Source of the DNA: Prorocentrum cordatum
Taxonomy: Eukaryota; Sar; Dinophyceae; Prorocentrales; Prorocentraceae
Assembly (NCBI GenBank): GCA_963575745.1
Contig: CAUYUJ010016138.1
Span: 853,989 to 917,988, forward strand
Direction of reading: 5' to 3'
DNA: 64,000 nt
Shown: positions 20,975-31,483 of the stretch, piece by piece
Position numbering within the stretch: position 1 is the stretch's first letter
Layout of the letters: every line of letters starts with the position of its first letter
The notes under the pieces: model-generated
Seen by the model: only the letters and a program-made list of their open reading frames with translations
Database searches by the model: none
What the model was told of the DNA's origin: nothing
Program-made: the position numbers and the translations under genes

Positions 20975-21640
20975 TGCCCACTTTGTTTGTTCAGTTGAAG
21001 TACCCCTCCTGGGGCTCACACCTTGTTTTTTGGAAGGGCAAGTCTTGGGGCTCAGATTGGGTCGCTGGCCCCTGGACTACAAAACAATTACTCCTGCCTG
21101 GCATTTCACAATTGATTCAACATCGCGATCACGTGAGGGATTTCCTCATACTTTATGCAGGGATCACGCTCTTGCGTGGGGGGTCCTTTTAATTCATCCA
21201 TACAACGCGACCACGACACTCAGGCATCATTCTCTCGCTATGGACTTGCCGATGACTGATTTGGGAACCGCGCTATTGCTCTAGACTTCCTCGCGAGTCA
21301 TGCAGGACTGGCGCTTCAGCGACCCGCCCGCTCGACCCCGCCGGCTGGGCTCGCCCGATATGGTCGCCCACCCGACCCGCCCGTCTGGTTCTGCCGTTTG
21401 TTTTTGTTGTTCCTAACCCTCGTACTGATGTTTCTCGCGCCCCATTCTTCTCCCGCCCCTTCGTCCCTTCCCTCCTCCCTTTCTTCCCTTGTGTTAGGGG
21501 CTTCGTCAACTACACGTGGAAGATAAGGACAATGTCCCCCCAAGGGGGGTACGATCGAAGAGGAAAGGGTGGGGTATCGAGGTTTTGTGATTTACATCTT
21601 GAATGACACGCGAGCAGGTAAGATAAGAGCGAACAGTTGA
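20975..21640 (+). repeat. Family F, diverged segment
   Basis: The order is retained (TTGAAGTACCCCTCCTGGGG, ladder, CCCGCCCGCTCGACCCCGC, CAAGGGGGGTACGATCG, ACGCGAGCAGGTAAGATAAG) with more substitutions than neighbouring copies. Confidence 0.65.
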
Positions 21641-21679
21641 CTTCTCATTTCTTAAGAATCATTGATGTTGATGGAGGGT

Positions 21680-21975
21680 TCACGTTTTGTGTTTCAATTG
21701 AAGTGCCCCTCCGGGGCTCGCGCCCTCTTCTTTTCCAAGGGGAAATGTGAGGCTCAGACTGTGGCCCTAGCCCCCGATTAACCACAACAGCTGCTCCCGC
21801 TTGATATCTCCTCGCAATTTATTTTCGAATCGCGCTCTCAAGCGGGACTACTTCACAAGGTATGCAGGAATTGCGTTTTCGCGTAGGGCTTCCTCGTAGT
21901 TCATTCAATATCGCGTTCTTGCGCGCATTTTTGTTGACAATTATCAGCAATCGCGCTTTTGTTTTGGACTTCCTC
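21680..21975 (+). repeat. Family F, partial segment
   Basis: Starts AATTGAAGTGCCCCTCCGGG and keeps three or four ladder units before being replaced by the family I block. Confidence 0.6.
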
Positions 21976-22158
21976 ACACTTCACAGTTGAAGCGCATGCC
22001 AAGAAGCACCCTGCTTGCCTCCAGGGTGCCCTGGATTTCTTGGGTTTCGATGGTTCTTCGATGGGAAATGTGACATTCCCATACAAAAAAATGGACATCC
22101 TGGGGTCTCAGGGTTGGGTTTCATGTGGAAGGTTTCTTGTGGTCGAGCTCCTACTGTA
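21976..22158 (+). repeat. Family I block, copy 1
   Basis: Contains GCATGCCAAGAAGCACCCTG, CTTGCCTCCAGGGTGCCC, TTCTTGGGTTTCGATGG and CCTGGGGTCTCAGGGTTGGG. The same order is at 25825-26010. The translation around it (KKHPACLQGALDFLGFDG) is conserved in part at the second site (KKHTDCLQGAPGFLGCVG), so a decayed coding origin is possible. Confidence 0.65.
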
Positions 22159-22159
22159 T

Positions 22160-22750
22160 GCAGGGATCGCGCTCTCTAGTGGGACTTCCTCGCGCCCGCG
22201 GCACAGGAACTATAGGCTCTCGCTCTGGCCTTTCTTGCGGTTTGTTTGGGGATCGCGCTATCGCGCTCGAGCCTTCCTCGCAACTCATGCAGGGTCGACG
22301 ACGCTTCAGCGACCCGCCCGCGCGCCCCGGCCGCCTGGGCCCGCCCGCTCGGCCTGCGCGTCAGGGTTTGCCCGCCCGGCTCGCCCGTCTGAAGTTGCCA
22401 CCTGTTCTCCCGCTCCTGCAGTCAAGCCGCATCCTGAGGACAGGCAACCTTGCCAAGGGCACCCTTGCAGCCTTGCCTCCTCAGTCCGTCCTCGGCCACT
22501 TCCGCTGGCCGCGCCCCGCTCGCAGAGCGTCGACATGGCTCCCTCGTGCTCCGTCCTTCTGCCTTCTCCTTGCCCCGTCCTTCCATCCTCCTCGTCTTCG
22601 CCTGCTTCAGGGGCTGCACCAACGACACTTGGGAGGTCAGGAAGAGATCTACCCCCAACGGGGGTACGATCGAATACGAAGAGGGCGGGCACCGAGGTTT
22701 ATGACATACGTGTAGAGTGGAACGCGAGCAGATCAAAGCGAACAGTATGA
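22160..22750 (+). repeat. Family F segment with family O inserted
   Basis: The ladder (AGGGATCGCGCTCTC) and tail (AACGGGGGTACGATCGAATA) are of family F. Between them, 22424-22560 is a family O block with GGCAACCTTGCCAAGGGC and CCGCGCCCCGCTCGCAG. This looks like insertion of one repeat into another. Confidence 0.65.
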
Positions 22751-22795
22751 AAAGGAGTGCTGTTGTTGCCGGAGTCGTCGTCCTCCTGCTCCTCC

Positions 22796-22862
22796 TCGCC
22801 TGCGCCCCCACCCGCAACCCACCCCGCGACCCACCCCGCGACCCACCCCGCGCCGCCCCCCC
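22796..22862 (+). repeat. CCACCCCGCGAC dodecamer run
   Basis: About five units of CCACCCCGCGAC with decay at both ends. Confidence 0.8.
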
Positions 22863-22954
22863 TCACTCTTATCAGCAATTGCGGGGTGCTGCGGTACTTA
22901 TACTATGCATGTGTGCATCGCCCGGCCAGGGCGACGCGCGCGCTCGGAAGTCAT

Positions 22955-23105
22955 ATATATATATATGTATTCATATGTATACGTGTATACATATATGTGT
23001 ATGGTCGTGGCCTGGATAAGGATATGTGGCCTAGGATATATATATGTATATATATACATATATATATATATACATGTATGGTCGTGGCCTGGATATATGT
23101 GTATG
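22955..23105. repeat. TA-rich tract with a repeated 18-mer
   Basis: TATATATGTATA runs are broken by ATGGTCGTGGCCTGGATA, present at 23000 and 23076 with a shorter relative at 23103. Confidence 0.8.
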
Positions 23106-23220
23106 GTTTTGGCCACACCGCCCGGATAATGATGTACTAACATATGCCCGTACTATCTGTTCGGGGCGGACGTGCTCCTCCATGGGGGGGAGCGCGTAGT
23201 ACTCGGATGTCCTCCTACGT

Positions 23221-23420
23221 CCCGTACCCATCGGCCGTTGAAGGTAGATATTTTTGGATCCCCAGATTCCGATCTGCTTTGAGAGCTTGTTCCTCTTTTA
23301 GTGATCGAGTGGCTTCACCTCTTTTCCGTCCTCCTTCGGGGGCGGGCGGAACCCAATCTTCTACCTTCAACGCCTTCCTACTTGTGATCGTTCTCTTATT
23401 CATTATTTTGCCGATCGGCG
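23221..23420 (+). mobile_element. Family H terminal-repeat element, copy 1
   Basis: Left end CCCATCGGCCGTTGAAGGTA. The middle reads TGATCGAGTGGCTTCACC, CCGTCCTCC, GGGGGCGGGCGGAACCCAAT and TTCAACGCCTTCCTACTT. The right end is degraded (GCCGATCGGCG). Non-coding. Confidence 0.65.
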
Positions 23421-24200
23421 CGGGCCCTCGCCCCCCCCCCTCCCCCCCCCCGTGGAGTAGATCTTGGCTGTGTTGGGCGCCTGTTTCGAGCAGGTGGAGT
23501 GCCCCCCCCCCCAGGGGGGCCCCGCCACCGACAACAGCGCGACGCCCCGATCTCAGGGATAATGAGCTCAGGGGAGGAAAAAGCACACAGGCACAATGAA
23601 GCGTCGACGCCCAGGAAGAGGTGGGAAAATATTGGAAGTGGGGGGAAGACGAAAACCCAGAACATATGTCAAGAACTAAAGAACCCTTCACCCCACTCAC
23701 ACGATGAGGGCGTGGCCTCATTGAGGTAACCGTCCTCCCACTAGGGATGACTTGTCTGGGCGGCTCGAGCCTTCCTGACCTAGCTCCCCCCCCAGAGCGT
23801 CAGGGCGTCTCCTCTCTTGCTTGTCCCATTGGCCGCTCCCCGCCTCGGCCTAAACGGGGGCCTCGCGGGGCCCGGGAGGGCCCTGGCCGGGCCGGCCGGG
23901 GCGAGAGCACCGCGCCCGTTGGGGAGGCCCGGGAGGGCCGCGGCCAGGCAGGCTTGGTCGCGCAGGGATGCCCGGCCGCTGCGTGGCTGGAAGAGCGGAA
24001 AGCGGCATCCACATGCACGCCGGTCGTGGACAGTGGGCATTCCTGGCGTACCAGATCCCAATGCATACTCCGAGCGCCCTCCTATACGTCAGGGTTCGAC
24101 ACGCTCTTGCTGTGCCTTGTGCTTCTCTGGGAGGGCCCGAACCCAACCTACTTGATCCGCCTTCCCCCTTCCTGCTTTTTTACCTGCTTCTTCCGACCGA
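23421..24200. other. GC-rich stretch, no supported gene
   Basis: Contains long C runs (23430-23455, 23505-23515). Several open frames give Pro/Arg/Gly-rich translations. A solo family H right end (CTGCTTCTTCCGACCGACG) lies at 24184-24202, joined to family A copy 5. Confidence 0.4.
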
Positions 24201-24201
24201 C

Positions 24202-24379
24202 GCGTGAACTTTCGGCGCTCTGCGCGGATCTCTCGGATCTGCGCTGGAGCGCCTGGGCGGCACCTCCGGCGCCGCCCTTGGCGCGCTCCGCGCGCCAGGG
24301 AGGCAGGTCCAGCTCAGATCCAAGAAGTCCGCGCGGACCGGCGAACGTTTATTTTTATGCCGTGTTTCGTTCCTCCAGG
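24202..24379 (+). mobile_element. Family A foldback element, copy 5
   Basis: Left arm CGTGAACTTTCGGCGCTCTG. Centre GGCGGCACCTCCGGCGCCGC and GGCGCGCTCCGCGCGCC. Right arm ATCCAAGAAGTCCGCGCGG and CGTTTATTTTTATGCCGTG. Confidence 0.85.
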
Positions 24380-24954
24380 GGCAGCGGCGCGCTCCTCTCT
24401 TGCCCGGTGAGCAGCCCGCCATTCGGAGGAGTAGCGGCGATCGGCTTTCGATCCGTAGAGTCGGGCCGCCGGAGAAGTGGCCCTTTTCAGATTGGGGAGG
24501 GGCTCAGGGCTCCCTGATTGTCAGTCTTGCAGCTTGTCTGAGGTGTTCCTCAGGCTTTCTGTGGGAAGTCGAGGTTTACCTCATGGAAAGGAGGCCTCGT
24601 TCTTGATGCAGGGCTCCTTATGACAGCCTTGCGATTCATACCCCTTCTGCTGTTCCCCACTGGGCGCCGGGTGCAGACGGATGTGGATGAACTGAAGGTG
24701 GCCTCGGAGGCCAGGATTCTATCCACAGCTCCGCTCTGGCCCCTCGCGCGATAAACACGGTTCGGCGGCGAGCGAGGAGGGAAATGAGAAGGAGGATGCC
24801 TTCTCAGAAGGCGGCGGGACTTCTCTGAAGCCCTCGCGCTTCACGACAGATTTTGTTTGTGTCCCCGGGGAAGGCTCAGGAGCCTTCTCAGCCTTCTGAG
24901 CCTTCTTTGTGTATGCGGGGACTGCCGAGCCTTCTGAGACGGTCCGCCCCTCCT
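24380..24954. other. No supported gene
   Basis: Unique GC-rich sequence. The word GAGCCTTCT occurs three times at 24889-24930, a small local repeat. Confidence 0.35.
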
Positions 24955-25090
24955 CACTTCCCCCCCCTCCCCTCGACCCCTTCCTCCCCTCGACCCCCCC
25001 CTCCCCTCGACCTCCCCCTCCCCTCGACCCCCCCTCCCCTGCTCGCCGCCGATCCTCGACCCCCCCCCTCCCCTCGATCCTCGACCCTGA
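24955..25090 (+). repeat. CCCCTCGACC minisatellite
   Basis: Units of CCCCTCGACCCCCCCCTC repeat about seven times with variable C runs. Confidence 0.85.
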
Positions 25091-25266
25091 GAGCCTCTGG
25101 GTCGGCCGGCCGTTGGCGGGCGAGGAGCGGCATGCCGTCGCAGCCTCCGCGAGGGCGGGCGCCTCTCCCAGGGCGGCATGGGGAGGCTGTGCCCCCCACC
25201 TGCCGCCGGTCGAGCAGGGCATCGGCTACAGAAATGCTTTACCCCAAAATGGACTGTCCGGCGAAT

Positions 25267-25319
25267 CTACGAACGAATGCGTAGAATGCTCTACCGCGCA
25301 TTCTACGCATGTTTCGTAG
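25267..25319. other. Near-perfect hairpin
   Basis: Left arm CTACGAA (25267-25273) plus ATGCGTAGAATGC (25277-25289). Loop of eight bases. Right arm GCATTCTACGCAT (25298-25310) plus TTCGTAG (25313-25319). The inner 13 pairs are perfect and the outer 7 are perfect, separated by a 3/2 internal loop. It could form a cruciform, or a stem-loop if transcribed. Confidence 0.85.
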
Positions 25320-25439
25320 AGTCGACGAGCCAATCAAGTTTGGGGTGCATCAAGTATGTAGTCGATCCACTGCTCGAGCCGTGGGGGTATCAAGTTCCAG
25401 CCGCCCTGGGACAGGTGCCCCCGATCGCGGGGAGGTGTG

Positions 25440-25640
25440 CTTTATGCAGTCCTGCGCCCGCCAAGATCGGGGAAACGGAAGACTCGAGTAAGCCAGAACT
25501 CGGTTTTCCGGAAGTTTTTGGACGAGCGGGTCCTGGATTTTGACGGTCCAGTTTCCGTGGGAGGCCTGCAGCGGGAGCTCGCGTCAATTCATGATGGCCC
25601 CGTCGGGCCAAGCCGAGTCCCCCGTGCCCGTCTCATGTCT
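25440..25640 (+). repeat. Family J block, copy 1
   Basis: Shared with 48121-48335: CGGGGAAACGGAAGACTCGA, GACGAGCGGGTCCTGGATT, TTGACGGTCC, CTGCAGCGGGAGCTCGCGTC and ATGATGGCCCCGTC. Both copies can be translated in places (LDFDG-type residues), but frames do not persist. Confidence 0.6.
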
Positions 25641-25824
25641 CCCCGGCAAGGAGGGGGGGGGGACTGCGGGAATCGTGGGGGTAGCCGGCAGTGTCTGCGT
25701 GCACCCGGTTTCGGCTCCGCCGCTGGGCAGACTGCTCGCGACGCGGGGCGCCTCTCGGCGCCGTGAGAGGCGCCAGGGAAGTCAGCGGCACGAGCTGGTT
25801 CGCGGGCCCTCCTCTCCTCTACTG

Positions 25825-26010
25825 TGCAGTGGAGACCCATGCCAAGAAGCACACTGATTGCCTCCAGGGTGCCCCCGGTTTCTTGGGTTGCGTTGGTTTT
25901 GCGGTGGAAAGCGTGACGCTCCCACACCAAAGACCAATGCACGTCCTGGGGTCTCAGGGTTTGGTCTGTGGAAGGATTCTTGTGGTCGGGCCCCTACTGT
26001 ACCGACTGGA
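25825..26010 (+). repeat. Family I block, copy 2
   Basis: CCATGCCAAGAAGCACACTG, TTGCCTCCAGGGTGCCC, TTGGGTTGCGTTGG, CCTGGGGTCTCAGGGTTTGG. A solo family H left end (GGTCGTTGAAAGTAGGTAT) follows at 26040. Confidence 0.65.
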
Positions 26011-26235
26011 GCACCAATAGCGACCCTGAGATACCCATAGGTCGTTGAAAGTAGGTATTGTAGTGGCCTTCGGCCAGTGCCGCCGATCCGGGTCGCTCGG
26101 GGTTATTCTCCAGACGCAGAAATTATGGGCGCACACTCAAACGCACACACACAGTCACACCACTTAACCTGCGCCGCAGACATGCGCACACAGCATCACC
26201 CACACACACATACTAGTTGGGAAACGCTCCTGTAG

Positions 26236-26281
26236 TACTAGTAGTAGTATTAGTAGTAGTAGTAGTAGTAGTAGTAGTAGC

Positions 26282-26316
<35 letters not shown>

Positions 26317-26362
26317 TAGTAGTAGTAGTAGTGGTTGTGGTAGTAGTGGTAGTAGTAGTAGA
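26236..26362 (+). repeat. GTA trinucleotide array
   Basis: GTA/AGT units with GGT interruptions. CA-rich sequence lies just before it (26130-26210). Confidence 0.95.
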
Positions 26363-26436
26363 GGCCTCGTTCCGCGGCTTCTCTCGACTTCCCGCGGTCT
26401 CTCTCAAGTTTCGAGCACGCGGTGAGTTTCACGATA

Positions 26437-26690
26437 TATGTGTGTGTATGTACGCGTGCATGCATGTATGCATGCATTGATCATGTGTGCCTGTGTGTAG
26501 GTACGTATGTATGTATGTATGCTTGTGCGCGTATGTATGTATTTAGTTTGTATGTATGTTTGTATGTGTGTATGATAATATGTGTGTATGTGTGTGAATG
26601 TAAGTATGTATGTCTGGAAGATTGTTTTTCTATGTATGCAAATGTGTTTAAATGTAGGTATGTATGCATGTGTGTATGGATGTGCGTTTG
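26437..26690 (+). repeat. GTAT tetranucleotide array
   Basis: GTAT and GTGT units with GCAT variants across about 250 bases. All frames are open. Confidence 0.9.
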
Positions 26691-26885
26691 AAGAGCGAGG
26701 ATGTTTCAAAGAAGAGGCACTCGGTGACGCGATCGTTGAGGGATAGGAGTGAGGTCGCAGAGGAGGAGGAGGAGAATGAGGAAGAGGCGATAACTTGAAG
26801 GAAAACGATGAGACGGAGGACATCCTGCCGGTGGCGCCCTGGGCGGTGCCGCGGAAGAAACCGGGGGCCTGCCGGAGGCAGTCTG

Positions 26886-27420
26886 GAGGCCTCTGGGGAG
26901 CTGTTTTGGGGCCTCTTGGAACCTCTTTTGGGCCTCTTGTGGGCTTCTTGGGGCCCCTTGGGGGTCTCTTGGGGCCTCCTGGGGGCCTCTTGGGGCGGAA
27001 AGCTCGGTTCTTTCGGTTCGTGGTCCCCCTCTTGGGCCCCTCTTGGGGCTCTCTTGGGGCCTTCTTGGGCTGTCCAGAGGCCCTCTTGGGCCGTCTTGGG
27101 GCCCTCTTGGGCCGTCTTGGGGCTCTCTTGGGCCGTGTTGGAAGCATCGTGGGCCGTCTTGGGACGGACTTGGGGGCCTCTTGGGCCGTCTTCGAGCGTC
27201 GGACGCCCGAAAAGGCAAGAACGCTAAAAACCCTGAGAAAACCAATGAAAATCAACGATTCTGGCCTCTTGGGGCCCTCTTGGGAGGCCTCTTGGAAGCT
27301 TCTTGGGGCGTCTTGGAGACACCTTGGGCCGTCTGGAGGCCATCTCGGGCGTCTTGGAGCGATTTTTCGGCGACTCGGGGCCCTCTTGGAACCCCTTGGG
27401 GGTCTCTTGGGCCCCCCCCC
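26886..27420 (+). repeat. Family L array (GGGCCGTCTTGGG)
   Basis: Degenerate units of about 30 bases: TTGGGGCCCTCTTGGGCCG and TTGGGGGTCTCTTGGGGCC. Plus-frame translation gives LLGRLGALLGRLG-type repeats and the minus gives RRPKRAPRRPKRA-type repeats. Several frames are open at once, which argues against selection for protein. A unique piece (27205-27260) interrupts the array. Confidence 0.85.
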
Positions 27421-27626
27421 TCCTCCAAAGCGCCGGAAAAAGCGGAGCATGGCGCCCCCCCCCCCCCTATCTTCCACTCCCCCGGAGCGGCCCCGGGGTT
27501 CGCCGGAAACTCGCACCCCCCCCCCCCCCCCCACCCCCCCTTCCCCGGCAGAGCCACCCCGGCGACCCCCCCAGAGGCTGAAGCTCAGCCTCGAGGCTGT
27601 AGCTGAGACTCCTTGAAACTCACACG
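27421..27626. other. C-run-rich spacer
   Basis: Several long C runs (27410-27420, 27455-27468, 27517-27538). No gene. Confidence 0.5.
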
Positions 27627-27803
27627 CCGGATCGGCGGATTTCTGGAGTCCCGGATTTCAATCTATTTTGAGCGCCTTCCTCTTCCAATGACCGAATGGC
27701 TTCGCCCTTTCCGTCCTCTCTAGGGGGCGGGCGGACACGCAATCTACTTTCAACGCCTTCCTGCTTCATGTTTCTGCCTGCTTCTCCCGACCGACGGGCA
27801 TGG
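27627..27803 (+). mobile_element. Family H terminal-repeat element, copy 2
   Basis: The left end is degraded (GATCGGCGGATTTCTGG). The core TGACCGAATGGCTTCGCCC, CTAGGGGGCGGGCGGACACG and CTTTCAACGCCTTCCTGC is clear. The right end is CCTGCTTCTCCCGACCGACG. Confidence 0.7.
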
Positions 27804-29360
27804 GCGTCGTGGAGTGTTCGCACTGGGCGTGTTCGCCCGGTTCTCGGATGCCTTCTGCCGTGCGCCCGCCCGCTGGTTGGGCCCAACTCGCCGCAGGCCA
27901 AGCACGTGCTCGCGCGGTCTGAGGCCCCGGGGCCCTCGCGGATCGATCCGACTCGGGAGGTGGTCCGAGGTCGAGGGCGTTGGTTGTGATCTGCCACGAG
28001 GCTGCCGCTTTGGCGACGGAGGCTCTCAGGGGATACCCTCCCCTCGCTTGCGCCCTTCCTGGGTCCTCTGCGGGGCAGGCGTCGTTGCCACCGCTGGATT
28101 CGCCTCGGCCTCCTGGTCAGAGCGTCATACAGAACGGACCCTGTGCCAGACGCACAGCGTCAGGGCAAGATGCTCGCAGCAGCCGGGGGCGAGATTGGGT
28201 TCGGACCGCATGTGGGGAGCTTTGGTGGAGCCCGTGAAACAACGCGCGACCTGTCTGTGATATTTCGTAGCCAGGCCCCCTTCCCCCGTAGAACCTTGAC
28301 AGCGGCGGGCTTGGATGCCGCGGATCAGGTTTCCGTCCGCCAGCTCATTTTATCTAATATCAAAATTGTAAGCCAGCGTATACGTTGGATCCGTGTGTTA
28401 AGAACAAGACGGACGTCAGATCCACAACATCCGAAATCGGATCCGCGCGGAGGGACATCTGATCCATCGCAACAATTCCAAACCAGTTTTAGACCCACAC
28501 CAACTTCACTGGACCTGCCAAGACTTGTTTTATGCGCGCTGGCGCAAAAGCCCAAGGCATGTCGTGGCCCAAGGGGGGGCAATCTTTTGGAAACTGGAAC
28601 ATATACATTACCAGTGGCGGGTCGTTTTTCAATCCCACGACTTTTTTGAGGGTCGGGGACGACGTCGGGGTGGTGTTGTGTATACCTTCCCCCAGTTTTG
28701 CAAGGGAAAGCGAAAAATGTATACACCAGGATCCCGTATACACCAGGATCCGCGTTCCTGTGCGAATTTCAGCGCAGGGTCGGAAAAAGCGTCGGTGTAT
28801 AGAGCTCGTTTCCCTAATTTTGTCTTGGGGGCGTGTCGATCATGTTCTTGTCTTGCTTCCTCCAGTCATTGGCGCGCGGGCGCGCGTGGGCTGTACGAGG
28901 AGGAGAAGAGTAACGCAGTGACGCGGGCCCAACGCTTCGGGGGTCCCGACCGCTGCCAGAGGCGGAGACGTTCATCGTCGCCGCCGCTGTCCTCGCCATG
29001 TCGTCTATTCGTGATACGTTCGGGGATCATCACCTCACATTCGGTTAGACCTAGACGCCGCGCCCAATCATCATACTCGAGCGCCGGTTTCCTCTGCACC
29101 GGCACCTCCCTCCCATGTTGTTGCTCCGACTGGTGACGATCAGATTTGGGAGAACGCATCAGTGCTTGGTCTGAGCTGGAATTTGGCACTTCGATCGCAT
29201 CGAAGAGCAACACCCAATGACACTCACATGTTTAAGTGCACGGAGCTGGCAGCCGGATTTAGTTGGTGAGAACAGGACAGGGATTGCAACGTGGGCGGGG
29301 CGGGAAAGTATGGAGGGGAGCTGCTTGCGAGTCGTCCTTGTTGCTCGTACGCGATCATAT
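27804..29360. other. Unique sequence without a supported gene
   Basis: I find no repeat family and no persuasive exon over about 1.5 kb. One local feature: GTATACACCAGGATCC occurs twice in a row at 28719 and 28736 (17-base spacing). Frames around 28530-28740 are open on both strands with no agreement between them. Confidence 0.4.
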
Positions 29361-29363
29361 CGA

Positions 29364-29625
29364 GATAGGAGGAGGAAGAGGAGGATGAGGATGAGGATGA
29401 ACCGGAGGAGGAGGAGGAGGAGGAGGAGGAGGAGGAGGAGGAGGAGGTGGTGGAGGCGAGGGAGATTGGAGGAGGAGGAGGAGGAGGAGGAGGAGGAGGA
29501 GGAGGCGAACAACGAGGAGGACGAGGAGGGTGAGGAGGAGGAGGAGCAGGAGAAGGAGAATAAGGAGGAGGAGGAGGAGTTGAGGACGAGAAGGAGGAGG
29601 AGGAGGAGGAGGAGGTGTGAGGAAC
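29364..29625 (+). repeat. GGA microsatellite
   Basis: GGA triplets with GAT, GTG and CGA variants and a short non-GGA break at 29447-29472. Confidence 0.95.
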
Positions 29626-29829
29626 AGGAGGGATGGGGGGGTAGGAGGTAGAGGCGGAGCAGGAGTAGGAGATGGGGAGGGGTTGGATACAGGGGCAGGG
29701 AGGCGGGAAATGAAGGGAGCTGCGGGCAGGGAAGGCCGCAGACAGGAGGGGCAAAGAGACGAGATGGGAGGCCCAAGAGTGCGGGAGGGAGAGACGGATG
29801 GGGACCTGAGTTGCCTTGATACGCCCGTG

Positions 29830-30000
29830 TTGAGTCGCAACACGTGCCGCGTTCAAAATTCCCGTGTCAACACGTTGCGTGTTGGTTCGGCACGTGTTGG
29901 TCCACGTTTTGGCGAACGCATCGCGCCAGACCTACTTTTTCAGTCTGCGTGTTGAGCTCCGTGTCAACACGCTACGTGTTGCGTGTTGCGTATCGGGGCA
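29830..30000. repeat. Clustered CAACACG / CGTGTTG words
   Basis: CAACACG (or CACGTTGCG) and its complement CGTGTTG occur about ten times, including CGTGTCAACACG palindromes at 29858 and 29960 and CACGTG at 29832. The words alternate in strand, so the segment can fold on itself. Confidence 0.65.
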
Positions 30001-30149
30001 GCTCAGATGGGGACGTGAAACGTAGGGGCACGAGAAGAGAGGGGGGGGGGAGAAGGCAGGGCGGGAGAGACGGAGCGGGAGGGGTGATAGGGAGGGCGGG
30101 GGCTGAGGCACAGACGTGTGGAAGGCATGGCGAAGGAGTGCGGGTGTGA

Positions 30150-30187
30150 GAGGAGGAGGAGGAGGAGGAGGAGGAGGAGGAGGAGGG
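30150..30187 (+). repeat. Short GGA microsatellite
   Basis: About twelve GGA units, 30 bases ahead of the predicted exon at 30218. Confidence 0.95.
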
Positions 30188-30217
30188 AGCGCCAGCTGCA
30201 TCCGCTCTGCGTGCTAG

Positions 30218-31019
30218 TGCCACCTCGGAGGTCTATACCTGATGCAGGGCGTGAACCACGGGAGACCCGTCTACAGGAGGCAGTCCGACACGGGGGACGC
30301 GATGATCTTCTATTGGGACGGGCGCGATGGTCACGCGGGCAGGAAAAACATGCATTATTTATTTGTGTATTCTTCCATCCACGCTGGGTGTTTCTTCATT
30401 TTCGGAGTACATGTTCGTGGGCATGCTTCGGTGAAGCCTCTGAGTGTTACGGGGCACTCGCCCCCTCTGGGGGAGCAAATACACCGATGCCCAGACTCCC
30501 CTGACCTCTCTCGGGGTACGCCCTGACCAGACTTCCAGGCGGATCCATAGGCCCCAGGTCAGCGGGCACGGTCAGGAACTCTGGCTTCGCGTGTCGCTCA
30601 CGCCGGCTCTGGCCCACCACGCTAAGTACGGCGCGACGCGCACCACGCCCCAGCCTCCAGGCGTCGACGTCCCGAGCTCTCCCGAGCCCCCCTTCCCGTG
30701 GGGCGGGGCGACATGCTACCTACGCTTGCAGGGCACAGCGTGCCCCCGGGGCCGCCGCCTCGGCGAGCGCCGCAACCGCTCCAGACCGCAGCCCTGGGGA
30801 GGGCCCGTCGGCACCGGAGAGCGCCGCCCTCTCCCCAGAGGCCCGCTCTTCTCGGGCTGGTGGATCGGGCCCATGATCGGCTGGGAGCACCCGGGCTGGG
30901 CGCGCCACGGCGACTGCGCGGCGGCGTCCCCGCCGCCCAGCGGGTGGTCGCTGGTCGCGCAGCCCCCCGGGCCGGCGGCCGCGGCGGCGGGCTCGCCCGG
31001 AGCCTCGCGGGCGAGCGAG
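30218..31019 (+). CDS. Two-exon gene, GRPVYR/WDxRDG/GWWxGP domain
   Basis: Exon 1 (30218-30338) reads CHLGGLYLMQGVNHGRPVYR, then DAMIFYWDGRDGHA. Exon 2 (30841-31019) reads GPLFSGWWIGPMIGWEHPGW then ARHGDCAAASPPPSGW. Joining g|GC (30339) to AGAG|G (30840) keeps the frame and yields an unbroken domain, giving a 502-base intron with a GC donor. A TAG sits immediately before exon 1, consistent with an acceptor there. A GT at 31020 could be the next donor. From memory, a domain with these motifs is common in dinoflagellate proteins, where its role is unknown. A paralogue lies at 40347-43970. Exon 2 becomes Ala/Pro/Gly-rich after about 45 residues. The domain assignment is firmer than the exact splice points. 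Confidence 0.6.
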
Positions 31020-31107
31020 GTCAGCCGCGAGCGGCGAACGCGCCCGTGTCCGCGCCCTCGCGGTCTGGATTCTCTGGGCGCGACCCCGCGGATTCTTCGG
31101 GCCTCCC

Positions 31108-31250
31108 AGTGGGGTCGGAGGATCGCGCCGCATCGCCGACGCCGCCGATGTATCGCCGATGCATCGGCTCCCGACCCCATCTGCTCGGACCCGGCCCCAT
31201 CTGATCTGGTGCGATCCCCCGACCCCATCCGCTCGGACCGCATCTGGAAG
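31108..31250 (+). mobile_element. Family B foldback element, copy 2
   Basis: Left end AGTGGGGTCGGAGGATCGCG. Centre GATGTATCGCCGATGCATCG. The right end is repeated as GACCCCATCTGCTCGGACCC, ATCTGATCTGGTGCGATCC and GACCCCATCCGCTCGGACC, so it is expanded. A GATGCGCGTTCGCGCGG tandem pair (31258-31291) follows. Confidence 0.75.
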
Positions 31251-31483
31251 GCATCCAGATGCGCGTTCGCGCGGATGCGCGTTCGCGCGGATGCGCTGCG
31301 CGCGGGGCATCCGCGGAACCACGACCCATGTCCACGGTGTCGCGGGCTTAGGGGCCCGGCCCGCGAGGGCGCGGGCGCGGGCAGTGATGCACAGTCTGTT
31401 TGACGCCCACGAGGCGGGCTCGCCTGGCGCGGCGCGTGCGACAGAGGCTGGGGGCAGCCTCACGGGGGGACAGAGCTCTAGGA

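Noticed and set aside
26437-26691. Cysteine/valine-rich reading frame
   Set aside because: It is translation of the GTAT tetranucleotide array.
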